A program made the position numbers and the translations under genes. The notes beneath the pieces are model-generated. The model searched no databases. It was not told where the DNA came from and worked only from the letters and a program-made list of their open reading frames with translations. 32,993 bases of DNA, taken from contig JAISNL010000150.1 in assembly GCA_031276235.1 (NCBI GenBank), positions 1 through 32,993 of the forward strand, written 5' to 3'. This document shows positions 1 through 9,086 of the stretch, piece after piece; within the stretch, counting starts at the first letter, position 1, and each line of letters starts with the position of its first letter. Source of the stretch: Prevotellaceae bacterium (GTDB lineage Bacteria; Bacteroidota; Bacteroidia; Bacteroidales; UBA932).

Positions 1-2540
1 ATTCTGTATTGCCAGCAGTTATTTACATTTGCGGGAATATTGATGCGTTCTTCGTCTTCGTTTTTTCTGCGAATATTTTCATCAACAGCCAGCCAGTCCT
101 GAAATGGAAAAACGGCAAACATGGATGGGGATTTCAGATGTGCGGTTAAAATATTTTCGGCAATTTCGCCTGTGCAAATTTCTGGCGCATTGCCTTGCAT
201 GTTCAATATTTGGCTGTAATACTGCTGTGTTTTTTCGCGGTTTTCTTTCCACCATCCGCGCAATGTGGATGTGTCGTGAGTAGAGGTTGTGCAAACCGAA
301 TTGCGGGGATATGTTGCCGTATTTCCGAAATCGGAATTTAGGCTTTTCGACATTCGCTGGATTTCGAGTCCGAGAATTTGCAAAGTCTTTATCACTTCAG
401 GCACGCAATCGGGTATCATGCCCAAATCTTCGCAACATGCAAGCATGTTTGTTGCACAAATCAATGCAGGCAATTTCTTCATTGCGCCTGCTTTCCACAG
501 TTCATTATTGCGGCGGTAATAAAATTCATCGTAAATTTGGTTGAATATCTGTTTTTGATTATCGTTGAGCTTTGCGTATGCCGCAGATAATTGAGCCTCA
601 ATTCGCGGGTGAAAATGTTTTTTTTGGTATTCATCTTCAACAAAAAGCACATCGTTGGTTAATGAGAAAAGTATTGATTTCAATGTTTCTTTTTTTTCAA
701 TATTCATGGTTTTAAAAAAACTGTCGATTTTGCGTTGTGTGTTGAATTTGGATTTGAATTTCAATTTACTGTCTGTGCAGTCGAAAAAAGTTTTAATTGC
801 GTAATTTGCGTCTTTTCCGAAAGTTTTTCGTATAAAACTGTTATCGAAACAGGGCGTTAGCCAAGTTGCATCAATCGGCAATCCGCGCTGTTCCAATTCA
901 TGGGCAGAGTATGGGAGCGCGGGATTGAAACGTCCTAAAAAGCCTTGCAGCGAATGTATCGGAATTTCCCAAATTCTGAAAAAGCCAAGCACATGGTCTA
1001 TTCTGAACGCATCAAAATATTCCGACATTTTTATCAATCGCCGAGTCCACCATTTATAGGAATCTTCACTAATGCTGCGCCAGTTGTAAGCGGGAAATTC
1101 CCAATTTTGTCCGTTTGTTGAAAATGCATCAGGCGGCGCTCCCGCCTGACTTGCAAGATTAAAATATTCGGGATTTGTCCATGTATCTACGCTGTTGCGT
1201 GCAATTCCAACAGGTATATCGCCTTTCAATATTATTCCGTTTTTGCGTGCATGTTTGCTTGCTGCTTTCATTTGCCTGTGGGCATGATATTGCAAAAAAC
1301 AGTAAAATTGTACAGATTTTTCATATTGTTTTTCAAAGTTAACTGTATTTATTTTTTTGAAATTTTCGTAATTCAGCCATGTATTAAAATCGGGAGTTTT
1401 GAACTTGTCGCGCAGTGTGCAGAACATTGAATATGGTTTGAGCCAGAAACTGTTTTTGCTGAAAAATTTTTTGTACGAAGCCGATTTCATACAGTCGTTT
1501 CCATCTTGATTGAAAATTTCTTTAAAAAATTTCCATTTTATTTTTATGACTTTTGCATAGTCCACAGTTTGCGATTTATTGAGTTGATTTTTTATTTGTT
1601 CGTATTTCTTTTCATCCGACAGTTTCCCCATCGTTTTCAAATTAATATATACAGGATGCAAAGCATGGGTGGAGATTGCGCTGTACGGGGAACTGTCGCG
1701 GCTGTCGAAAAATGCGCAAGTGTCGTTCACGGGCAATATTTGCAACAAAACCTGACCTGTTTTTTTCAGCCAGTCGATAAATATTTTCAAATCGCAAAAA
1801 TCGCCAATGCCGCAACTGTTTTCTGTTCGCAGCGCAAAAACGGGAATCGCCGTACCCGCGCCGCGCCAGTTATCCTGATTTGTGAGCGAAGTTTCGAGCG
1901 TATGAATTTTATGTTCGCTGTGCAAAAAATCATTTGCAGAAAGCTGTCTATTGTTTCCTTCTTCCCACTTTATAATATTGTGCGTTTGACTGTCGATTAT
2001 CACAAATTTAAATTCAAACGGACATTGCAGTTTTGCTGCATTTATTTTAATTTTCCAAAGCGGAAATTCATCGTCATTCATTTTCAGCGGTTTTGTCCAG
2101 TTGCCCAAAACATCGCAGTTGCCAACTATTGCCAATGAATTTTCTTTTGCAATTTGCGGCACATTCAGTCTAAATTCCAGCGTTTTTTCATACACTTTGT
2201 CATCATGCGTTTTTTTGCTGCGCCTGTTTATAATGTCTGTAAAAGCGGAAGAATAAAACGGCTGCGCATCGCTTATTTCGCGCCAGACGTCGTAAATATC
2301 GTAAAATTCGGTTGCGCTGTTCAGTTGCAATCGTCGGTTTTTTTCCCATTCCGAAGCAATTTGTTTTCCTTCGCTGTTTTTTATTAAATAAAAATATGTT
2401 ATTGAGGATTTAATTTCGGATATTTCAATGCTCCAAAAGCCATAATTTTGGCAGCGCAGTGCAAATTCTTTGCTGTTGATTTTTATAAACAGATTTTCGC
2501 CGAACTTTGCAATATAATGTATGTGAAATTTGAGCAGCAT
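1..2540 (-). CDS. malQ: 4-alpha-glucanotransferase (amylomaltase, GH77) with N-terminal starch-binding-like region; C-terminus truncated by the window edge
   Basis: The reverse-complement reading frame is open from the ATG at 2540 through the stretches I translated. N-term MLLKFHIHYIAKFGENLFIKINSKEF; mid GTAIPVFALRTENSCGIGDF; MSEYFDAFRIDHVLGFFRIWEIP; C-term PSMFAVFPFQDWLAVDENIRRKNEDERINIPANVNNCWQYR. These are hallmark GH77 motifs. It is absent from the ORF track because the stop lies outside the window. Confidence 0.93.
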   Translation of the reverse strand, partial: MLLKFHIHYIAKFGENLFIKINSKEFALRCQNYGFWSIEISEIKSSITYFYLIKNSEGKQIASEWEKNRRLQLNSATEFYDIYDVWREISDAQPFYSSAFTDIINRRSKKTHDDKVYEKTLEFRLNVPQIAKENSLAIVGNCDVLGNWTKPLKMNDDEFPLWKIKINAAKLQCPFEFKFVIIDSQTHNIIKWEEGNNRQLSANDFLHSEHKIHTLETSLTNQDNWRGAGTAIPVFALRTENSCGIGDFCDLKIFIDWLKKTGQVLLQILPVNDTCAFFDSRDSSPYSAISTHALHPVYINLKTMGKLSDEKKYEQIKNQLNKSQTVDYAKVIKIKWKFFKEIFNQDGNDCMKSASYKKFFSKNSFWLKPYSMFCTLRDKFKTPDFNTWLNYENFKKINTVNFEKQYEKSVQFYCFLQYHAHRQMKAASKHARKNGIILKGDIPVGIARNSVDTWTNPEYFNLASQAGAPPDAFSTNGQNWEFPAYNWRSISEDSYKWWTRRLIKMSEYFDAFRIDHVLGFFRIWEIPIHSLQGFLGRFNPALPYSAHELEQRGLPIDATWLTPCFDNSFIRKTFGKDANYAIKTFFDCTDSKLKFKSKFNTQRKIDSFFKTMNIEKKETLKSILFSLTNDVLFVEDEYQKKHFHPRIEAQLSAAYAKLNDNQKQIFNQIYDEFYYRRNNELWKAGAMKKLPALICATNMLACCEDLGMIPDCVPEVIKTLQILGLEIQRMSKSLNSDFGNTATYPRNSVCTTSTHDTSTLRGWWKENREKTQQYYSQILNMQGNAPEICTGEIAENILTAHLKSPSMFAVFPFQDWLAVDENIRRKNEDEERINIPANVNNCWQYR

Positions 2541-2542
2541 AA

Positions 2543-3190
2543 TCAGTTTTTCAGTTTGCGCACAATCATCATTCCATCGCGCAGGTTAAGCAAAACGTTT
2601 TCTACTCGCGAATCATTCTGTACTAAATCGTTAAATTCAACAATGCCGGCAGTTTGTCTGTCGTTATGCTTCACAGTTTCTACCACTTTTCCGTTCCATA
2701 AAACGTTGTCGGCAAAAATGAATCCGCCGATATTCACCATGCCGAACACAGTATTGTAATTATCGGCATAATTGCGTTTGTCTCCATCGATAAAGACAAT
2801 ATCAAATTTTTTGTTCAGTGCAGGAATCACATCTTTTGCATCGCCTGCATGCAAGTAAATTTTGTTGGCATATGGCGATTTGGCAATCATGTGTTTTGCC
2901 GTTTCCAGAATTTCGTCGTTGATGTCAATGCTGTGCAATTCGCCATCAGGCAGCAATCCTTTTGCCATGCAAAGCGCTGAATATCCAGTAAAAGTTCCTA
3001 TTTCAAGAATAGTTTTTGGTTTAATCATTTTGCTGAAAAATTCCAGTATTTTTCCTTGCACGTGTCCTGAAATCATTCGCGTTTGTATTACGCTCAGATT
3101 GGTTTTGCGATAAATTTCGTGCAGCAGTTCGTCTTCGGCTGAAGTATGCGCGGCAATATACTGTTCTATTTTTTTATCGTTATCAAACAT
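2543..3190 (-). CDS. SAM-dependent O-methyltransferase (caffeoyl-CoA OMT-like family)
   Basis: 215 aa; ILEIGTFTGYSALCMAKGL (SAM motif I), FDIVFIDGDKRNYADNYN, GGFIFADNVLWNGKVV. Stop lies 2 bp from the malQ start. Confidence 0.9.
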   Translation of the reverse strand: MFDNDKKIEQYIAAHTSAEDELLHEIYRKTNLSVIQTRMISGHVQGKILEFFSKMIKPKTILEIGTFTGYSALCMAKGLLPDGELHSIDINDEILETAKHMIAKSPYANKIYLHAGDAKDVIPALNKKFDIVFIDGDKRNYADNYNTVFGMVNIGGFIFADNVLWNGKVVETVKHNDRQTAGIVEFNDLVQNDSRVENVLLNLRDGMMIVRKLKN

Positions 3191-3217
3191 TTATTGAAAA
3201 TAATTTTATTAAAAACA

Positions 3218-4444
3218 TTATGAATAACTGAGGAATGATAAATTTTCTTCGGAAAAAATATCGTTGGCAATTTCGTGCAGTTCATCGGCTTTCAGAGCGT
3301 TTATTTTTGCTTTTTGCATGTCCATAGTTTCTATTTTATCAAACAGCAAAAGCATCTTTGCATTATCAATCATTCGCTGTTCATAATTTTCATTTTGAAT
3401 AATCAACTGCCCTATGAATCTGTGTTTGGCATAATCCAAATCCTGTTTTTTAATTTTTGTTGACCGCAGTTTTTCAAGTTCGGAAAGGGCAAGTTTTATG
3501 CTTTTTTTCAGATGTTTTTTTGCCGTTTCAAAATAAATTTGGAATACTCCCGAATTTTCAAATGCTTCGTAGCTTGCCGAAATATCATACACCAAACCGT
3601 TTTGTTCGCGCAAACTTATGTTCAGTAATGAGGAAAAAATAGGACCTCCGAGCATGTTTGCAAGCAAACTTAATCCTGTGCTGCGGCTGTCGCTTGCGCT
3701 GTAGGCTCTGTTGCCTATTATGCAAAATGCCTGCGCCGAATCTGATGAACAGTCTTTTTTGAAAGGTTTGTATTTGCTTATTTTTTCGCACTGTACAGCA
3801 TCCGAATTATTGTTGTATTTCATAAGATATTTGTTCGACAGCAAACTCAGTCTGTCAATATCGATATTGCCTGCAACCGAAAGAATAATGCGTTTGTTAA
3901 TGTAATTGCGTTTTATAAAAGAGCGCACATCATCGACCGTAAACGATTTTACGGATTTTATTGTTCCCAGTATTGGCTTTCCTATGGCATTTCTTTTAAA
4001 CATCAATTGCATGGATTTATCGTAAATAACTTCCGAAAGATTGCATCCTGATGAATTTATTTCGCTTATTATTACGCCTTTTTCTTTGTTGAGTTCGTCT
4101 TCGGGAAAGGTAGAATTGAATACCAGATCGCATATAAGTTCCAAAGCCTTTTCAAATTGGGAATTTTGTACTATCGAATACACAATCGTGCTTTCGCGAC
4201 CTGTAAAAGCGTTCAACTCGCCGCCATTGTTTTCAAGTCCGTAACAAATATCAAGTGCCGAGCGTTTTTTTGTACCTTTGAACAGCACATGTTCTATAAA
4301 ATGCGCTATTCCATGTTCTCCGTCAAGTTCTGCGGCAGTTCCCGCGCCTATCATCAATCCGCAATAAACCACATTACTTTTCGTTTGCTGTAAAACAATC
4401 CGTATTCCATTGCGAAGAGTTATTATTTCATGTTCGTTTTTCAT
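3218..4444 (-). CDS. M16 family (insulinase/processing peptidase-like) zinc protease
   Basis: 408 aa; HxxEH motif in GIAHFIEHVLFKGTKKRSA and GGELNAFTGRESTIVYS. Confidence 0.92.
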   Translation of the reverse strand: MKNEHEIITLRNGIRIVLQQTKSNVVYCGLMIGAGTAAELDGEHGIAHFIEHVLFKGTKKRSALDICYGLENNGGELNAFTGRESTIVYSIVQNSQFEKALELICDLVFNSTFPEDELNKEKGVIISEINSSGCNLSEVIYDKSMQLMFKRNAIGKPILGTIKSVKSFTVDDVRSFIKRNYINKRIILSVAGNIDIDRLSLLSNKYLMKYNNNSDAVQCEKISKYKPFKKDCSSDSAQAFCIIGNRAYSASDSRSTGLSLLANMLGGPIFSSLLNISLREQNGLVYDISASYEAFENSGVFQIYFETAKKHLKKSIKLALSELEKLRSTKIKKQDLDYAKHRFIGQLIIQNENYEQRMIDNAKMLLLFDKIETMDMQKAKINALKADELHEIANDIFSEENLSFLSYS

Positions 4445-4449
4445 GGCGG

Positions 4450-4457
4450 CAAAGGTA
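4450..4457 (-). promoter_or_regulatory. Bacteroidota -7 promoter element (TACCTTTG) immediately upstream of the M16 peptidase start
   Basis: Reverse complement of CAAAGGTA is TACCTTTG (TAnnTTTG). The ATG is only 5 nt downstream. Confidence 0.55.
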
Positions 4458-4548
4458 CGAAAAATAAAAAATTACCCGTTGTCGAGATTAAAAAACATTA
4501 AGTTTTATCAAAATTCACATGCATTTGTCTTTGATTTTGCCTAAAATA

Positions 4549-4579
4549 TTTGGCAGTAAAATAAAATTTACTACCTTTG
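4549..4579 (+). promoter_or_regulatory. Bacteroidota sigma-ABfr-type promoter of tRNA-Ser
   Basis: TTTG (4549-4552), 19-nt spacer, TACCTTTG (4572-4579), matching the TTTG-N19-21-TAnnTTTG consensus, 12 nt before the tRNA. Confidence 0.8.
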
Positions 4580-4591
4580 CGCACTCAAATC

Positions 4592-4676
4592 GGAGAGATG
4601 GCAGAGTGGTCGATTGCGGCGGTCTTGAAAACCGTTGAACTGAGAGGTTCCCGGGGTTCGAATCCCTGTCTCTCCG
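4592..4676 (+). tRNA. tRNA-Ser (anticodon TGA), class II with long variable arm
   Basis: Acceptor GGAGAGA/TCTCTCC, anticodon loop CTTGAAA, T-arm GGTTCGAATCC, long variable region. Confidence 0.95.
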
Positions 4677-4724
4677 CGATTAGTAGTAATAATTGATGTA
4701 TTATTAATTGTACATTATGAAAGA

Positions 4725-4752
4725 AATAAGGGTGCATAACTGCATCCTTATT
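4725..4752 (+). terminator. Hairpin terminator downstream of tRNA-Ser
   Basis: AATAAGGGTGCA-TAAC-TGCATCCTTATT: 12-bp stem with one G.T pair and a 4-nt loop. Confidence 0.6.
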
Positions 4753-4858
4753 TGCTTTGACAGTGAATATTTGTTTAATCTTACTGATTGAATTGTTTTT
4801 TTAATGGCTTTGCCATTGACATAACATAAGTTATTTATTCAATCATTAAATTATTTTG

Positions 4859-4866
4859 TATCTTTG
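4859..4866 (+). promoter_or_regulatory. -7 promoter element TATCTTTG upstream of the pseudouridine synthase
   Basis: TAnnTTTG match 18 nt before the ATG at 4885; no convincing -33 element seen. Confidence 0.5.
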
Positions 4867-4884
4867 CGGCAAATTTGATAAATA

Positions 4885-6177
4885 ATGGCATACAAAAAGT
4901 CAACTGATAACAGTAAAAAAAATGTTTCGCGGAAAACATTCAAATCAAAAGATCAATCGTCCAAATCCTATTCGCAAAAAAAATATACCCGTAAATCCAA
5001 TGACAATAGCAGTTTCAGGGAAAGAACGGATGATGAAGCTGCATCCAAAAAACGCAGATTCAACGATGCAGACGAACGACCGAAAAGAACCTACAGACGC
5101 AATGAAGATAAAGGTTTCGGAAGAAGAACGGATGATGAAGCTGCATCTAAAAAACGAAGATTCAGCGATGCAGACGAACGACCGAAAAGAACCTATAGAC
5201 GCAATGAAGATAAAGGTTTCGGAAGAAGAACGGATGATGAAGCTGCATCCAAAAAACGCAGATTCAGCGATGCAGACGAACGACCGAAAAGAACCTACAG
5301 ACGCAATGACGAATATGCATCGCAAAGCGGATTGTCGAATAAAACAGAAAGGCAACCTAAAAATTATGTTCGCATGTCCGAACCAGTTGACAGCAGATTG
5401 CGGCGCAGAATAAAAGAAGCAAAGGTGAATAACGTAGCGGACGTCAATATTGCCGAAGACAGTAAGGTACGCTTGAACAAGTTTATCGCAAATTCGGGAA
5501 TATGTTCGCGGCGCGAAGCCGACACGTTCATAAAAGCCGGAGTGGTTTCGGTGAATGGCGTTGTTGTAACCGAATTGGGAGTTAAAATTTCAACAAATGA
5601 CGAAGTACTGTTTAACGGGGAAAAACTGCACGGCGAAAAAAAGGTTTATCTGGTGATGAACAAACCCAAAGGCTATGTTACAACGGTAGAAGACCCTCAT
5701 GCCGACAAAACAGTGATGACAATTGTGAGCAATTATTGCAGCGAACGCGTTTATCCTGTCGGCAGGCTTGATAAAAATACAACAGGAGTTTTGCTTTTTA
5801 CGAATGATGGAAATTTGACAAAAGTATTGACGCATCCGAGCTACGGAAAGAAGAAAATATATGCCGTAGGATTAGATAGAAATCTTACAAAAAATGATAT
5901 GACGCGGCTTGCCGAGGGCGTTCAACTTGAAGATGGACTTGCTTTTTTTGACGAAATTTCATATACGGACGATAATGATAAACGCAAAATAGGAGTTGAA
6001 ATACATTCGGGCAGAAACAGAATTGTACGCAGAATGTTTGAACATCTTGATTATAAAATTACCAAACTCGACAGAGTATATTTTGCAGGACTTACCAAAT
6101 CGAAACTGCGGCGCGGCGAATGCCGTTTCCTTAGCGAACAGGAAATAATAGCGCTGAAAATGGGAGCGTATGAATGA
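4885..6177 (+). CDS. 23S rRNA pseudouridine synthase, RsuA/RluB family, with Lys/Arg/Asp-rich repetitive N-terminal extension
   Basis: 430 aa; S4 domain RLNKFIANSGICSRREADTFIKAGVVSVNG, catalytic region VYPVGRLDKNTTGVLLFTNDG, GRNRIVRRMFEHL. Confidence 0.93.
   Translation: MAYKKSTDNSKKNVSRKTFKSKDQSSKSYSQKKYTRKSNDNSSFRERTDDEAASKKRRFNDADERPKRTYRRNEDKGFGRRTDDEAASKKRRFSDADERPKRTYRRNEDKGFGRRTDDEAASKKRRFSDADERPKRTYRRNDEYASQSGLSNKTERQPKNYVRMSEPVDSRLRRRIKEAKVNNVADVNIAEDSKVRLNKFIANSGICSRREADTFIKAGVVSVNGVVVTELGVKISTNDEVLFNGEKLHGEKKVYLVMNKPKGYVTTVEDPHADKTVMTIVSNYCSERVYPVGRLDKNTTGVLLFTNDGNLTKVLTHPSYGKKKIYAVGLDRNLTKNDMTRLAEGVQLEDGLAFFDEISYTDDNDKRKIGVEIHSGRNRIVRRMFEHLDYKITKLDRVYFAGLTKSKLRRGECRFLSEQEIIALKMGAYE
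5020..5310 (+). repeat. In-frame 102-bp (34-aa) coding tandem repeat, about 3 copies
   Basis: 'acggatgatgaagctgcatc' starts at 5026, 5128 and 5230 (exact 102-bp spacing); protein repeat RTDDEAASKKRRF(N/S)DADERPKRTYRRNEDKGFGR. Confidence 0.95.
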
Positions 6178-6202
6178 TATTCACAAAAAACATTAACGGC
6201 TT

Positions 6203-7102
6203 ATGACCTCTGCAACTAATGTGCATCGTTCAGGATTTGTAAACATAATAGGAAATCCTAACGTAGGCAAATCAACGCTGATGAATGCTCTGGTAGGTGA
6301 AAACCTGTCGATAATTACAGCCAAATCACAAACCACGCGGCATCGTATATTGGGAATTGTCAGCGGTGAAGATTTTCAAATAGTGTATTCGGATACTCCG
6401 GGAATTATAAAGCCTAAATACCGTCTGCAATCATCGATGATGAAATTCGTGAATACCGCAATAGGCGATGCCGACATAATTGTATATGTAACAGATGTGG
6501 TAGAAAAAATTGACAAAAATATAGAATATGTCGAAAGACTAAACAGTATTGAAACCCCAATAATTCTGGTTATAAATAAAATTGATTTGACAAATCAGCA
6601 AATATTGACCGATATGGTAGAACAATGGCAAAAACTTTTACCAAAAGCGCTGATATTTCCCGCATCTGCATTAGAAAAATTTAATCTCAACAATATCTTT
6701 GCAAAGATTCTCGAATTGCTGCCCGAAGGCTCGGCTTATTATGAAAAAGATGAACTGACCGATAAGAACCTGCGCTTCTTTGCTTCCGAAATTATCCGCG
6801 AAAAAATATTACTGTATTACCAAAAAGAAATTCCGTATTGCGTTGAAGTGGGCATAGAAAATTTTGTGGAAGATAAAAACATGTACATCATCGAAGCGGT
6901 AATATATGTTGCACGAGAATCGCAAAAAGGAATAATCATAGGCAAAGGCGGAAAATCTTTGAAACTTGCCGGCACTGCCGCACGAAAGGACATGGAAAGG
7001 TTTTTTGACAGAAAGGTGTTCTTAAAACTGTTTGTAAAAGTTGACCCCGACTGGCGCGACAGCGAACAGCAACTCAAAAAATTCGGATATATTAATGACT
7101 AA
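6203..7102 (+). CDS. era: GTPase Era
   Basis: 299 aa; G1 GNPNVGKSTL, G3 DTPG, G4 NKID, C-terminal KH domain IIIGKGGKSLKLAGTAARKDMERFFDRKVFLKLFVKVDPDWR. Confidence 0.97.
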   Translation: MTSATNVHRSGFVNIIGNPNVGKSTLMNALVGENLSIITAKSQTTRHRILGIVSGEDFQIVYSDTPGIIKPKYRLQSSMMKFVNTAIGDADIIVYVTDVVEKIDKNIEYVERLNSIETPIILVINKIDLTNQQILTDMVEQWQKLLPKALIFPASALEKFNLNNIFAKILELLPEGSAYYEKDELTDKNLRFFASEIIREKILLYYQKEIPYCVEVGIENFVEDKNMYIIEAVIYVARESQKGIIIGKGGKSLKLAGTAARKDMERFFDRKVFLKLFVKVDPDWRDSEQQLKKFGYIND

Positions 7103-7165
7103 TCTCCCTGTAATTACATTTTGCTTTGCTTTTCCCTTTGATGATGTATTATCTGGGAATGTATG

Positions 7166-8611
7166 TTAACTGCGATTTTGTAATTTATTCTGTATTCTGT
7201 TTCTGTAATAAACAAACATAATGCCTGTGCATACTGTTATCGCAAACCCTGACATGTTCGACACAAATGCGCTTAAACCGAAGCCTTCGGGTGCGGTGAA
7301 AATGTATGTTGACGTTACTGCCGTCATAAATAATGCAGGAACAAGCGATATGAAATAATTTTTCCCGCTGCGGCAAAGATAAACGGTGATTGCCCAAAGC
7401 GTAAATACTGCCAGCGTTTGATTGCACCATGCAAAATATCTCCATAACACATTGAAGGGAATGAAAAAGAGAATAACGAATGTTAAGGCAAAAATTGGCA
7501 GGGCAACAAACAGCCGTTTTGTTAATTTGTGCTGGCTGACATGCAGAAAGTCGGCAACAATTAAACGCGCCGAGCGCAATGCGGTATCGCCCGAAGTGAT
7601 TGGCGCGGCTACAACGCCCAGCAGAGCCAGCGCTCCGCCAAGTGTGCCGAGCCACGTTTTGGATATTATGTTAACAACTTCCGCGCCTGTGTTGGAATTG
7701 GGAGGAAGCGATGCCGCATAGCGCTGCAAGCCATCAACAGAGCCGAAAAACGATGCCGCTGCAGCCGCCCAAATCAATGCTAAAACGCCTTCGGCAACCA
7801 TGGCTCCGTAAAAACACCGCCGTCCGTATTTTTCGTTTTTCAGGCAGCGAGCCATCATTGGCGACTGTGTGGCATGAAATCCTGATATCGCGCCGCAGGC
7901 TATCGATACAAACATCATGGGGAATATGGGTAATCCATCGGGATGCTGATTTGCCAGACCGGATGTAAGTTCGGGTATGGGCGCATCGTTTGCAAACAGT
8001 GAAATCAATATTCCCGCCGCCATAAACAGAAGCGCCGCGCCAAACAGTGGATAGATTCTGCCTATAAGTTTGTCGATAGGAAGCAGCGTAGCCAGAATGT
8101 AATAGGCAAAAACAATCACTGTCCACCAAAAAACGCTTACGTAGCCAGCGGTCATGCCTGCAAGCAAGCCCGCGGGACCTGAAATAAATACCGCTCCTAC
8201 CAGAATCATAAGCAGCAGCGAGAATATCCGCATAAACTGTTTTGCGGCAAGTCCAAGTTCTTTGCCGTTGAGTTCGGGCAAACTTGCTCCTTTGCTGCGA
8301 ACCGACATCATGCCCGAAAAATAATCGTGAACCGCTCCGCCAAATATTGTGCCGAAAACTATCCACAAAAAGGCGGCAGGTCCAAACATGATGCCCATTA
8401 TTGCGCCAAAAACAGGCCCCAGTCCCGCTATATTCAGAAATTGAATAAGAAATATGCGCCACCATGACATTGGTACGTAATCCACGCTGTCGGTCATGGA
8501 ATATGCCGGCGTTTGCCGATGCTTATCAATGCCGAAAATGCGTTCGGCAAATTTTCCGTATATAAAATATCCTGCAACCAAAACTGCAAGGGCTACACAA
8601 AAACTTATCAT
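7166..8611 (-). CDS. cstA: Carbon starvation protein CstA-family transporter
   Basis: 481 aa polytopic; FLNIAGLGPVFGAIMGIMFGPAAFLWIVFGTIFGGAVHDYFSGMMSVRSKGASLPEL, ISGFHATQSPMMARC, ITSGDTALRSARLI. Confidence 0.93.
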   Translation of the reverse strand: MISFCVALAVLVAGYFIYGKFAERIFGIDKHRQTPAYSMTDSVDYVPMSWWRIFLIQFLNIAGLGPVFGAIMGIMFGPAAFLWIVFGTIFGGAVHDYFSGMMSVRSKGASLPELNGKELGLAAKQFMRIFSLLLMILVGAVFISGPAGLLAGMTAGYVSVFWWTVIVFAYYILATLLPIDKLIGRIYPLFGAALLFMAAGILISLFANDAPIPELTSGLANQHPDGLPIFPMMFVSIACGAISGFHATQSPMMARCLKNEKYGRRCFYGAMVAEGVLALIWAAAAASFFGSVDGLQRYAASLPPNSNTGAEVVNIISKTWLGTLGGALALLGVVAAPITSGDTALRSARLIVADFLHVSQHKLTKRLFVALPIFALTFVILFFIPFNVLWRYFAWCNQTLAVFTLWAITVYLCRSGKNYFISLVPALFMTAVTSTYIFTAPEGFGLSAFVSNMSGFAITVCTGIMFVYYRNRIQNKLQNRS

Positions 8612-8732
8612 AGCTTTATTTTTTTTGATTCATTCGGTAAAATTATAAAAAGTTTATAAACTGCCTGCTAATACGGTATTTTTTGTTTGTTTTTGTCTTC
8701 ATAAATCCTGTACGTTTCGCGGCGGCGGAAAT

Positions 8733-8958
8733 TTCCCTTATGCGGGAAAACGTCTTACCCTTATGCGGGAAAACATCTTACCCTTATGCGGGGGAACGTC
8801 TTACCCTTATGCGGGGGAACATCTTACCCTTATGCGGGGGAACATCTTACCCTTATGCGGGGGAACATCTCTCACCTATGCGGGTGAACATCTCTCACCT
8901 ATGCGGGTGAACATCTCTCACCTGTGCGGGTGAACATCTCTCACCTGTGCGGGTGAAT
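8733..8958. repeat. 23-bp tandem repeat, ten copies, each with a short inverted repeat; two sequence blocks (6 + 4)
   Basis: Core TGCGGG at 8741, 8764, 8787, 8810, 8833, 8856, 8879, 8902, 8925 and 8948: exact 23-bp period. Units 1-6 cttaccCTTATGCGGGrraac; units 7-10 ctcTCACCtatgcGGGTGAacat. Confidence 0.97.
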
Positions 8959-8969
8959 ATAAATAGCCA

Positions 8970-8994
8970 CAGGCGTTGAGTTTATCAACGCCTG
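8970..8994. repeat. Perfect 10-bp inverted repeat with 5-nt loop (possible terminator of the 9087-11345 gene)
   Basis: CAGGCGTTGA-GTTTA-TCAACGCCTG. Confidence 0.75.
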
Positions 8995-9086
8995 CTTACT
9001 AATTTAAAAACATTTTTATGAAAAAAAAACTATTGCTTGTGCAACAATATATTGTCATCTGCCGTTTTAAATATGCTCATATTACG

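Noticed and set aside
1506-2138. 210-aa + strand ORF opposite malQ
   Set aside because: Antisense to the well-supported malQ frame; Phe/Cys-rich composition typical of shadow translation.
4922-5413. 163-aa + strand ORF and 136-aa - strand ORF (4945-5355) overlapping the pseudouridine synthase
   Set aside because: Shadow frames of the exact 102-bp in-frame repeat; the main frame encodes a clear S4/RsuA enzyme.
7734-8465. 243-aa and 156-aa - strand ORFs overlapping cstA in another frame
   Set aside because: Out-of-frame shadows of the cstA coding sequence with no recognisable motifs.
8683-8910. 75-aa ORF through the 23-bp repeats
   Set aside because: The first repeat type has no stop in any frame, so an ORF arises by default; the frame shifts relative to each unit (23 bp is not a multiple of 3) and it ends as soon as the second repeat type introduces TGA.
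8733-8958. CRISPR array
   Set aside because: Units are directly adjacent with a 23-bp period and no variable spacers; no cas genes nearby.
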